Origin: Zoogloeaceae bacterium
GTDB lineage: Bacteria; Pseudomonadota; Gammaproteobacteria; Burkholderiales; Rhodocyclaceae
Length of the DNA stretch: 6,155 nucleotides
NCBI GenBank assembly: GCA_031274855.1
Contig: JAISPO010000044.1
Span: 1 to 6,155, forward strand
Direction: 5' to 3'
Position numbers and translations under genes: made by a program. Below are positions 1 through 5,825 of the stretch, piece after piece (the stretch's first letter is position 1; every line of letters begins with the position of its first letter). Below the pieces are notes generated by a model. The model was not told the origin of the DNA and searched no databases. It was given only the letters and a program-made list of their open reading frames with translations.

Positions 1-2027
1 GCGACTTCTTCTTCCAGCCTTTGCAGCAGGCTGACAATCCAGCGGTCGGCGGGGGAGTGTTCGAGCGGCAGGCTTGCGTCGAGACCAACATCCTTGCCTT
101 CGCAATTCATCAGCATGAAACGCGTAGCGTTCCACAGCTTGTTGCAGAAGTTGCGATAGCCTTCGCAACGCTGCATGTCGAATTTGATGTCGCGGCCTGG
201 CGAGGCGAGCGAGGCGAAGGTGAAGCGCAGCGCGTCGGTGCCGAAGCCCGGAATGCCGTTGGGATATTCCTTGCGGGTGCGCTTTTCGATTTGCTCGGCC
301 TGCTTGGGATTCATCAGGCCGCTGGTGCGTTTTTTAATCAGATCATCCAGCGCGATGCCGTCGATCAGGTCAATCGGATCAAGAACATTGCCCTTGGATT
401 TCGACATCTTCTGGCCTTCGGCGTCGCGGATCAGGCCGTGCACATAGACATCGCGGAAGGGAATTTTGCCGGTGATGTGCTTGGTCATCATCACCATGCG
501 CGCCACCCAGAAGAAAATGATGTCGAAGCCGGTGACGAGTACTGAGGAAGGCAGGTAGAGATCGAGCGCGGCGTTCGATTTCGCTGGCCATTCGGGTGTC
601 CAGTCCAGCGTCGAGAACGGCCACAGCGCAGAGGAATACCAGGTGTCGAGCACGTCGGCATCGCGGGTCAGGCCGCCGGTGTAACCGTCGGCCTTGGCTT
701 GCGCTTGCGCCTCGGCCTCGTCGTGGGCGACGTAGCAGCGGCCATCGTCGGCGTACCACGCGGGAATCTGGTGGCCCCACCAGAGTTGCCGCGAAATGCA
801 CCAGTCCTGAATATTGTTGAGCCACTGGTTGTAGGTGTTAACCCAGTTTTCGGGCACGAAACGAATCTCGCCGGAAGCGACGCATTCGAGCGCCTTGCCA
901 GCGATGCTCTTGCCGTCGGCAGCGGGCTTACTCATGGCGACGAACCACTGATCGGTGAGCATCGGTTCGATGACGGCATGGGTGCGGTCGCCGCGCGGCA
1001 CCATCAGTTTGTGCGGCTTGACGGAAATGAGCAGGCCCTGCGCTTCCAGATCGGCAACGATTTTTTTCCGCGCTTCGTAGCGGTCCATGCCGCGATAGCT
1101 TGCCGCGCCATGTTCGTTGATCCGCGCGTCGAGCGTGAAAATGCCGATGGGCGTCAGTTGATGGCGATGACCGATTTGCCAGTCGTTGAAATCATGCGCC
1201 GGTGTGATTTTGACGCAGCCGGTGCCGAATTCCTTGTCGACATAGGCGTCGGCAATGATCGGAATTGTGCGGCCGGTGAGCGGCAGCACCACATGTTTGC
1301 CAACCAGATGCCGGTAACGCTCATCTTCTGGATTCACGGCCACGGCGACGTCGCCGAGCATGGTTTCGGGGCGCGTAGTGGCAACGGTCAAAGCGCCACC
1401 GCCTTCGGCGAACGGATATTGGATTTCCCACATGAAGCCGTCTTCTTCGGCGCTGACGACTTCAAGATCGGAAACGGCGGTGAGCAGCTTGGGATCCCAG
1501 TTCACCAGCCGCTTGCCGCGATAAATCAAGCCCTCTTTGTAGAGGCGGACGAAAGTTTCAGTGACGATTTTCGACAGGCCCGCGTCCATCGTGAAACGCT
1601 CGCGGCTCCAGTCGGGGGAAGTGCCGAGCCTGCGCATTTGGCGCGTGATGGTGCCGCCGGAATAGGCTTTCCATGCCCAGACTTTTTCGAGAAACTGCTC
1701 GCGGCCAAGCTCGTGACGCGAAATGCCTTGCGCGTCGAGTTGGCGCTCGACGACGATTTGGGTGGCAATGCCGGCGTGATCGGTGCCGGGCTGCCAGAGG
1801 GTGTTGTCGCCGCGCATACGGTGGTAGCGCGTCAGCGCGTCCATCAGCGTCTGGTTGAAACCGTGGCCCATATGCAGCGTGCCGGTGACATTCGGCGGCG
1901 GCAGCAGAATACAGAAATTATCTTTTTTGGCGGTGTCGAGACCGGCGGCGAAGCAGCCGCCGTTTTCCCAGATCGGATACCAACGCTGCTCGATCTCGGC
2001 AGGTTCAAAACTTTTTGCGAGTTCCAT
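1..2027 (-). CDS. valS: Valyl-tRNA synthetase, N-terminal 675 residues (cut by window edge)
   Basis: Class I aminoacyl-tRNA synthetase that attaches valine to tRNA-Val in the cytoplasm. The reading frame opens at ATG 2027 and stays open to the left edge, ending mid-codon; I translated 675 residues of a family that usually has about 900-950, so the anticodon-binding and C-terminal coiled-coil parts lie mostly outside. Visible landmarks: the HIGH-type signature as HMGH at residues 52-55 after PPPNVTGTL; GTDHAGIATQ at 81-90; the CP1 editing domain with TTRPETMLGD at 217-226 and GTGCVKITPAHDFND at 268-282; SRQLWWGHQIP at 412-422; and KMSKS at 540-544 (bases 396-410). Residues 621-640 begin the anticodon-binding domain. 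The start MELAKSFEP agrees with what I know of betaproteobacterial ValS, and no in-frame start lies just upstream. No Shine-Dalgarno sequence is visible; a C9 run precedes the start. Last gene of the pepA operon seen here. No defect in the visible catalytic or editing motifs. Confidence 0.97.
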   Translation of the reverse strand, partial: MELAKSFEPAEIEQRWYPIWENGGCFAAGLDTAKKDNFCILLPPPNVTGTLHMGHGFNQTLMDALTRYHRMRGDNTLWQPGTDHAGIATQIVVERQLDAQGISRHELGREQFLEKVWAWKAYSGGTITRQMRRLGTSPDWSRERFTMDAGLSKIVTETFVRLYKEGLIYRGKRLVNWDPKLLTAVSDLEVVSAEEDGFMWEIQYPFAEGGGALTVATTRPETMLGDVAVAVNPEDERYRHLVGKHVVLPLTGRTIPIIADAYVDKEFGTGCVKITPAHDFNDWQIGHRHQLTPIGIFTLDARINEHGAASYRGMDRYEARKKIVADLEAQGLLISVKPHKLMVPRGDRTHAVIEPMLTDQWFVAMSKPAADGKSIAGKALECVASGEIRFVPENWVNTYNQWLNNIQDWCISRQLWWGHQIPAWYADDGRCYVAHDEAEAQAQAKADGYTGGLTRDADVLDTWYSSALWPFSTLDWTPEWPAKSNAALDLYLPSSVLVTGFDIIFFWVARMVMMTKHITGKIPFRDVYVHGLIRDAEGQKMSKSKGNVLDPIDLIDGIALDDLIKKRTSGLMNPKQAEQIEKRTRKEYPNGIPGFGTDALRFTFASLASPGRDIKFDMQRCEGYRNFCNKLWNATRFMLMNCEGKDVGLDASLPLEHSPADRWIVSLLQRLEEEV

Positions 2028-2035
2028 GAGATGAC

Positions 2036-2044
2036 GGGGGGGGG
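2036..2044 (-). repeat. Homopolymer run of nine G (C on the valS strand) in the valS leader
   Basis: Nine consecutive G on the plus strand, so C9 in the mRNA, ending 8 nt before the valS ATG at 2027. It sits where a ribosome binding site would be expected, and the 52-nt gap 2028-2079 contains no purine-rich Shine-Dalgarno match. A short imperfect hairpin (GGAA-ACA-TTCC, bases 2043-2053) borders it. The tract is clear in the sequence; any role in translation or phase variation is inference, and the run could also include a sequencing length error. Confidence 0.8.
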
Positions 2045-2079
2045 AATGTTTCCAGTGACTGAAGGGATGAAACGGCGGA

Positions 2080-2697
2080 TTAGCGCGGCGGGACGCCTTT
2101 CGCTGATTGATTTTCCGCTTCGATGGCAAGTTGCAGCTTGGACATGAGTTTGAGGTGAACTTCGGCGGTAATCTGCGCGACCAACTGGTCGGCAAGGCCG
2201 TCGACAACGTGCGTGATGATATAGGGCAGTTGGGTGTCCAGCCAAGTGAGAACCTCCTTTTCCACTGCTTCGCGCTGTACGGAGAGGCGCTCAAGCATAA
2301 GCTCGTAAGCGAGTGTTTTGGCGCGTTCCTCAAGAACTCTTCCGGCCAAAGGCGCTGGGGCGGGCGATACTGCCGGAGCAGGCGATACTGCCGGAGCAGG
2401 CGATACTGTTGGAGCGGGCCGTGCCGCCGGAGCAGGCGCCACTGCCTGAGCGGGTCGCGCTGGCGGAGTAAACGTCACTGCCGAAGCAGGCCGTGCCGCC
2501 GGAGCGGGCGGTACTGCCGGAGCGGGCCGTGCTGCCGGAATGGTGGCGCTTGGCGATACGATGTCGGTCAGTACCGGCAACACGTCGTCGAACGGGTTGG
2601 AGAACGTGTGGCCCGTTGTCTGAGAACCGATAGTGGGAACTCGATGCCGCTGCATGAGCCGGTCGGCTTGGCTGAGTACATCCTTGTTGTCACTCAT
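2080..2697 (-). CDS. Uncharacterised 205-aa protein with Pro/Ala hexapeptide linker
   Basis: I do not recognise a function. It occupies the slot between holC and valS where many betaproteobacteria carry a small hypothetical protein; it may belong to a DUF2486-type family, but I am unsure. Three parts are visible: an N-terminal segment, 1-47, with a basic stretch DRLMQRHR (12-19) and the acidic-hydrophobic NPFDDVLPVLTDIV (34-47); a low-complexity linker, 54-113, of ten hexapeptides near PA(A/V)(R/S)PA, probably disordered; and a C-terminal region, 119-195, predicted by eye to be helical, with a charged stretch (120-150) and TWLDTQLPYIITHVV (151-165). No signal peptide, membrane helix or cysteine is seen, so it is probably cytoplasmic. 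ATG 2697 is chosen because AGGAG lies 6 nt upstream and the start follows the holC stop by one base (TGACATG), implying translational coupling. The same frame stays open upstream through holC, but that part is an out-of-frame shadow. Stop is TAA. Confidence 0.85.
   Translation of the reverse strand: MSDNKDVLSQADRLMQRHRVPTIGSQTTGHTFSNPFDDVLPVLTDIVSPSATIPAARPAPAVPPAPAARPASAVTFTPPARPAQAVAPAPAARPAPTVSPAPAVSPAPAVSPAPAPLAGRVLEERAKTLAYELMLERLSVQREAVEKEVLTWLDTQLPYIITHVVDGLADQLVAQITAEVHLKLMSKLQLAIEAENQSAKGVPPR
2359..2538 (-). repeat. Ten tandem 18-bp units coding Pro/Ala hexapeptides
   Basis: Ten consecutive 18-bp units without phase breaks, encoding residues 54-113 of the uncharacterised protein. 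On the plus strand the clearest unit is GGCGATACTGCCGGAGCA, present twice exactly (2363-2380 and 2381-2398) and followed by a third copy with three changes (2399-2416). Upstream units alternate between a GGCCGTGC-type unit (coding PAARPA) and a GGCGGTACTG-type unit (coding PAV.PA), giving a 36-bp higher-order repeat. All units keep the reading frame. Unit 4 in the protein (SAVTFT) is the most diverged. The pattern fits an older 36-bp duplication series followed by recent 18-bp duplication at the C-terminal end of the linker. Confidence 0.92.
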
Positions 2698-2698
2698 G

Positions 2699-3124
2699 TC
2701 AGACTCCTGTTGCGACGCTGCGCGCGTTGATGGCATAGCCGCGTTCGCGGTAGAACTTGAAGCGCTCGCGGGCCGGCAGGCGAACAGCGTCGGCGGTGCT
2801 GATGATCTCGATGACTTCTTCAAAACGCGAAAATTCAGGCGGCAGCTCGTTGGCCAAATTGAGCAGACAGCGATCATGCGGCAACTGATCGAGCTTGTCC
2901 GCCAGAACGACGGGGGTTTCGGCAGCCAGCGGCGATTCGGCATGGCAATGCGGGAAGAAGCCGGTCGCCGGTTGAGTCCAGAGCAGGCGATCCAGTTGCT
3001 CGGCCATCTGGCGTTCCGGCACGAAGACCACGACCGGCTGACGCCTGCGGCAAGCGCCGCGCAGCCATTCGGCCGCCGCGGCAACGCGGTCGGGGGCATC
3101 ATGCAGGAATTCGATTTGTGTCAC
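2699..3124 (-). CDS. holC: DNA polymerase III subunit chi
   Basis: Chi is the clamp-loader accessory subunit that, with psi, links the DNA polymerase III holoenzyme to single-strand binding protein at the replication fork. The product has 141 residues (the E. coli protein has 147). Family features: an N-terminal beta strand TQIEFLHD (2-9), a helix followed by the strand QPVVVFVPER (29-38), LLWTQPATGFFPH (47-59) corresponding to the tryptophan segment of chi, and the C-terminal RERFKFYRERGYAI (119-132), matching the RERxKxYR helix that in E. coli takes part in SSB tail binding. The start is GTG at 3122-3124, whose GTGA overlaps the pepA stop TGA by 4 nt; no other start or good Shine-Dalgarno is visible, so translation probably depends on coupling to pepA. 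It ends in TGA, one base before the next ATG. No psi gene (holD) is visible. Confidence 0.93.
   Translation of the reverse strand: MTQIEFLHDAPDRVAAAAEWLRGACRRRQPVVVFVPERQMAEQLDRLLWTQPATGFFPHCHAESPLAAETPVVLADKLDQLPHDRCLLNLANELPPEFSRFEEVIEIISTADAVRLPARERFKFYRERGYAINARSVATGV
2704..2708 (-). promoter_or_regulatory. Ribosome binding site of the holC-valS intervening gene
   Basis: AGGAG on the minus strand, 6 nt before ATG 2697 and inside the last codons of holC. It decides the start of the repeat-containing gene against the much longer open frame that continues upstream through holC. Confidence 0.8.
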
Positions 3125-4617
3125 GGTTTAATGGCCGCGCGGGACATGAGAAAGTGGGCAAGCAAAGGCACGGGCCGCCCCGTCGAGCCTTTTTCCTTGC
3201 CGGAGCGGTAGGCGGTGCCGGCGATGTCCAAATGCGCCCACTCGAATTTTTTGGTGAAGCGCGACAGAAAACAGGCGCCGGTAATGGTGCCGCCGGTACG
3301 TCCGCCGATGTTGGCGATGTCGGCGAAATTGCTGTTCAGCAACTCTTGATAATCGTCCCAGAGCGGCAGCTGCCAAGCGCGGTCGTAGGCTTCCTGACCG
3401 GCATCGAGCAACTCGCGGGCGAGGCTGTCAGTGTTGGCGAGCAGGCCAGTGGCGACATTGCCCAGCGCGACGACGCAAGCGCCGGTGAGCGTGGCGACAT
3501 CGATCACGCAGGCCGGATCGAAACGCTCAACATAAGTGAGCGCGTCGCAGAGAATCAGACGGCCTTCGGCATCAGTGTTGAGGATTTCCACCGTCTGGCC
3601 GGACATGGAGGTGACGATATCGCCGGGCTTGGTTGCGCCGCCGCCGGGCATGTTTTCGGTGGCGGGAATGACGGCGATGAGATTGATCGGCAGCTTCATG
3701 CCGGCGGCGGCCTTCATGGCCCCCAGCACGCTTGCCGCGCCCGACATGTCGAACTTCATTTCGTCCATTTCCGGCGCGGGTTTCAGCGAAATGCCGCCGG
3801 TATCGAAAGTGATGCCCTTGCCGACCAGAACGACGGGTTTTTCGCCAGCCTTGCCGCCGCTGTGCTTGAGGACGATGAATTTCGGCGGCTCGCGCGAGCC
3901 TTGGGCGACCGACAGCAGGGTATTCATGCCGAGCTTTTCCATGTCGGCGCGTTCCAGCACTTCGACATCGAAGCCGTGATCTCTCGCCAGCGTCTGCGCC
4001 TGTTCCGCCAGATAAGCCGGCGTGCACATATTGCTCGGCAGATTGGCCAGATCTTTCATCAGATTGACGCCCGCCGCGATGGCCTGACCCTGCATCAAGC
4101 CTTGCTCGGCAGGGGTTAAATGATTACGGCGCTCGACGCAGAAAGTCAGCTTGCGCAGCGGACGGCGCACATCCTCTTTTTTCGATTTGAGGCGGTCGAA
4201 GCGATAAAGAACTTCCAGCGCAACCATGACTGCCTGCCGGACGCGCCAAGCCACGTCGCGCTTTTTGACGGCCAGTTCGGTCAGATAGAGCGTGCCGTCG
4301 AAACCGCCGGTTTCGTTGAGGGTTTTGACGGCAGCGGCAATCGCCGCGCGAAATTCCTTTTCACGGAAATCCTTTTCCTTGCCCAAGCCGACCAGCAGCA
4401 CGCGATCGGCCAGCGTCCCCGGCACGTTGTGCAACAAAAGCGTCGTACCGGCTTTGCCCTCCATATCGCCTCGGCGCAGCAGATCGGAAAGATGACCATG
4501 GGCGGCATGGTCGATCACCTCGGCGGGAAGGGATAATTTTCGCGGCTCGAATACGCCAACGACCACGCAGGCGCTGCGCTGTTTCTCGGGGCTGCCGCTT
4601 CTTATGCTAAATTCCAC
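3121..4617 (-). CDS. pepA: Leucyl aminopeptidase (cytosol aminopeptidase, M17 family)
   Basis: Two-metal aminopeptidase that removes N-terminal residues, with preference for leucine, from peptides in the cytoplasm; in E. coli PepA is also a DNA-binding accessory factor for Xer recombination and carAB control. The product has 498 residues (E. coli 503). An N-terminal domain covers about 1-165 and the catalytic domain the rest. Metal and active-site residues appear in VGKGITFDTGG and later: K267, D272, K279, D290, D349, E351 and R353, each offset by exactly three from E. coli K270, D275, K282, D293, D352, E354 and R356. The M17 signature NTDAEGRL is at 347-354. GTG 4617 is chosen because AGGAG lies 6 nt upstream and the protein then begins VEFSIRSGSPEKQ as the family does. 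A TTG at 4710 would add 31 residues but coincides with the promoter -35 box. First gene of the operon; stop overlaps holC. Whether this copy binds DNA cannot be judged here. Confidence 0.97.
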   Translation of the reverse strand: MEFSIRSGSPEKQRSACVVVGVFEPRKLSLPAEVIDHAAHGHLSDLLRRGDMEGKAGTTLLLHNVPGTLADRVLLVGLGKEKDFREKEFRAAIAAAVKTLNETGGFDGTLYLTELAVKKRDVAWRVRQAVMVALEVLYRFDRLKSKKEDVRRPLRKLTFCVERRNHLTPAEQGLMQGQAIAAGVNLMKDLANLPSNMCTPAYLAEQAQTLARDHGFDVEVLERADMEKLGMNTLLSVAQGSREPPKFIVLKHSGGKAGEKPVVLVGKGITFDTGGISLKPAPEMDEMKFDMSGAASVLGAMKAAAGMKLPINLIAVIPATENMPGGGATKPGDIVTSMSGQTVEILNTDAEGRLILCDALTYVERFDPACVIDVATLTGACVVALGNVATGLLANTDSLARELLDAGQEAYDRAWQLPLWDDYQELLNSNFADIANIGGRTGGTITGACFLSRFTKKFEWAHLDIAGTAYRSGKEKGSTGRPVPLLAHFLMSRAAIKP

Positions 4618-4623
4618 TTGCCG

Positions 4624-4628
4624 CTCCT
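4624..4628 (-). promoter_or_regulatory. Ribosome binding site of pepA
   Basis: AGGAG on the minus strand with a 6-nt spacer to GTG 4617. It fixes the GTG start over the longer open frame that begins at TTG 4710. Confidence 0.85.
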
Positions 4629-4657
4629 GATTCCGATAGGGGAAATGTTGCTGTTCT

Positions 4658-4685
4658 TTGTTTGATTCGACTGTATTGCGATTAT
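4658..4685 (+). promoter_or_regulatory. Weak candidate promoter for lptF-lptG
   Basis: On the plus strand, TTGTTT (4658-4663) and GATTAT (4680-4685) are 16 nt apart, three and four matches to the sigma70 hexamers. It would place the transcription start near 4692 and leave a leader of about 50 nt. The -10 overlaps the pepA -10 on the opposite strand. No better candidate is visible in the 125-nt divergent region, but lptF must be transcribed from here or from within pepA. Confidence 0.3.
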
Positions 4686-4688
4686 CGC
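4678..4688. other. 11-bp palindrome across both divergent -10 elements
   Basis: GCGATTATCGC is a perfect odd palindrome around base 4683. Read on the minus strand it contains GATAAT, the pepA -10; on the plus strand it contains GATTAT, the candidate lptF -10. Symmetric -10 elements are known to allow transcription in both directions. It might alternatively be a regulator site; no known operator is recognised. Confidence 0.5.
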
Positions 4689-4710
4689 TGTTAGTTTTGC
4701 CAAAAGTCAA
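4681..4710 (-). promoter_or_regulatory. Sigma70-type promoter of the pepA-holC-valS operon
   Basis: On the minus strand, -35 TTGACT (4710-4705) and -10 GATAAT (4686-4681) are separated by 18 nt, each matching the consensus at five of six positions. The expected transcription start is near 4674, giving a leader of about 57 nt before GTG 4617. The spacer contains an 11-bp palindrome TTTTGCCAAAA (4695-4705, plus strand) and the -10 lies in a second one, GCGATTATCGC (4678-4688). These could be operator half-sites or simply promoter symmetry. Confidence 0.75.
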
Positions 4711-4742
4711 AACCTCCTGAATTCTGGTCTTCTGTTGCCAAA

Positions 4743-5825
4743 ATGATTTTTCGACGCGCTGCCCAGCGCGAATTTTCCCATACCGCAGCCACGGTTTTCG
4801 TTGCGCTGTTCGCCATTATGCTGACGACGCAACTGATCCGCCTGCTGGGGGACGCGGCCATCGGCAAGATCACTCCCGATGGCGTGGTGGCGCTGCTCGG
4901 CTTCGGCGCCATCAATTATCTACCGACCCTGCTGTCGCTGACCCTGTTCATCGCCGTGCTGCTGACGCTTTCCCGCTGGTATCGGGATTCGGAAATGGCG
5001 ATCTGGTTTTCCGCCGGATTGCCCTTGACCGCATGGATCAGGCCGGTGCTCAGGTTTGCCGTGCCGCTGGTGCTGGTGATCGGCCTGCTCTCCATCTTCC
5101 TGTCGCCCTGGGCATTGACCAAGAGCGCCGAGTTTCGCCAAAAGATGGATCAGCGTGATGACGTATCCCGAATATCGCCAGGCGTCTTTCAGGAGTCGGC
5201 GCAGGCGGAAAGAGTGTTTTTCGTCGAGGGCGAAATCGGCGACCAGAATGGCCGAGTGAAAAATGTGTTCGTCAGTTCGCGTCAGCATGGCCGTCTCGGC
5301 GTCATCGTCGCCGCCGAGGGGCGAACCGAGGCGGCGGCCAACGGCGACCGCTTTCTGGTGCTTGAGAACGGGCGGCGCTACGAGGGAACGCCCGGCGCGG
5401 CCGACTACCGGATCATGGAATTCGAGCGTTATGGTGTGCGCATCGAGGCCTACGAAAGCCGTGACATTGTGCCGACAGAAAAGAATCTGCCGATCTGGAC
5501 GCTTATCGCTCATCCAATCGCCAAGAATCTCGGCGAAATCCTGTGGCGGATCAGTCTGCCCTTGTCGGCGCTCAATCTTGCCTTGCTGGCAATTCCGTTA
5601 TCGTTCGTCAATCCGCGCGCGGGGCGCGCCAATAATCTGATACTGGCTCTGCTGATTTTCATGGTGTATGGCAATTTGATTAATATCAGTCAGGCTTGGG
5701 TGACTCAAGGCAAGATGGCGTTCCTGACCGGGGTGTCGATCACGCATATGCTCATGCTGGCCGTGCTGATGGCGCTCTTTTTCCGGCGTCTGACCGTGTT
5801 CTCCTGGGGGCGGTTGTGGCGATAA
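4743..5825 (+). CDS. lptF: LPS export ABC transporter permease LptF
   Basis: One of two related inner-membrane subunits of LptB2FG, which uses ATP hydrolysis by LptB to extract lipopolysaccharide and pass it to LptC/LptA. The product has 360 residues (E. coli 366). Membrane segments by hydrophobicity: about 13-36, 48-76 and 101-124, then a soluble periplasmic beta-jellyroll domain at about 125-265 (VSRISPGVFQES at 141-152, RVFFVEG at 157-163, VIVAAEGR at 187-194), then 270-289, 298-317 and 327-348. The loop RDSEMAIWFSAGLPL (81-95) is the cytoplasmic coupling region facing LptB. ATG 4743 gives the family-typical start MIFRRA followed by TTQLIRLLG (28-36). No Shine-Dalgarno sequence is evident. 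It is transcribed away from pepA and overlaps lptG by 10 nt, consistent with co-translation of the two partners. Stop is TAA at 5823-5825. Confidence 0.96.
   Translation: MIFRRAAQREFSHTAATVFVALFAIMLTTQLIRLLGDAAIGKITPDGVVALLGFGAINYLPTLLSLTLFIAVLLTLSRWYRDSEMAIWFSAGLPLTAWIRPVLRFAVPLVLVIGLLSIFLSPWALTKSAEFRQKMDQRDDVSRISPGVFQESAQAERVFFVEGEIGDQNGRVKNVFVSSRQHGRLGVIVAAEGRTEAAANGDRFLVLENGRRYEGTPGAADYRIMEFERYGVRIEAYESRDIVPTEKNLPIWTLIAHPIAKNLGEILWRISLPLSALNLALLAIPLSFVNPRAGRANNLILALLIFMVYGNLINISQAWVTQGKMAFLTGVSITHMLMLAVLMALFFRRLTVFSWGRLWR
5806..5810 (+). promoter_or_regulatory. G-rich putative ribosome binding site of lptG
   Basis: GGGGG, 5 nt before GTG 5816 and inside the end of lptF. It is a poor match to AGGAGG, so ribosomes terminating on lptF may supply most initiation at lptG. 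Confidence 0.4.

Noticed and set aside
699..2147. Long 482-residue open frame on the plus strand opposite valS
   Set aside because: It is the antisense shadow of a GC-rich gene. The minus strand carries intact ValS motifs throughout, whereas this translation shows no recognisable domain.
2359..2538. Regular 18-bp repeats considered as a CRISPR-like or regulatory array
   Set aside because: Units are contiguous without spacers, all in one reading frame, and encode a consistent Pro/Ala hexapeptide, so a coding repeat explains them.
2107..2730. Plus-strand open frame with Arg/Cys/Ser-rich repeats opposite the Pro/Ala linker
   Set aside because: The repeated residues are just the complement of the 18-bp coding repeat; the minus strand has the ribosome binding site and operon position.
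2698..3102. Upstream continuation of the repeat-gene frame through holC, giving a 340-residue protein
   Set aside because: The extra part overlaps holC in another frame, and its start lacks a ribosome binding site, while ATG 2697 has AGGAG at 6 nt right after the holC stop.
3118..4536. Two consecutive plus-strand open frames opposite pepA
   Set aside because: Antisense shadow of pepA; the minus strand has all M17 catalytic residues in register and the plus translation is Gly/Ala/Asp-rich without family features.
4618..4710. PepA extended by 31 residues from TTG 4710, preceded by AGGAGG at 4713-4718
   Set aside because: The AGGAGG is only 2 nt from the TTG, the TTG is part of the -35 hexamer so it would lie upstream of the transcript, and the extension does not resemble PepA; GTG 4617 has a well-spaced AGGAG.
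4920..5513. Minus-strand open frame opposite lptF
   Set aside because: Shadow of lptF; the plus strand has the expected six membrane segments and conserved LptF sequence.
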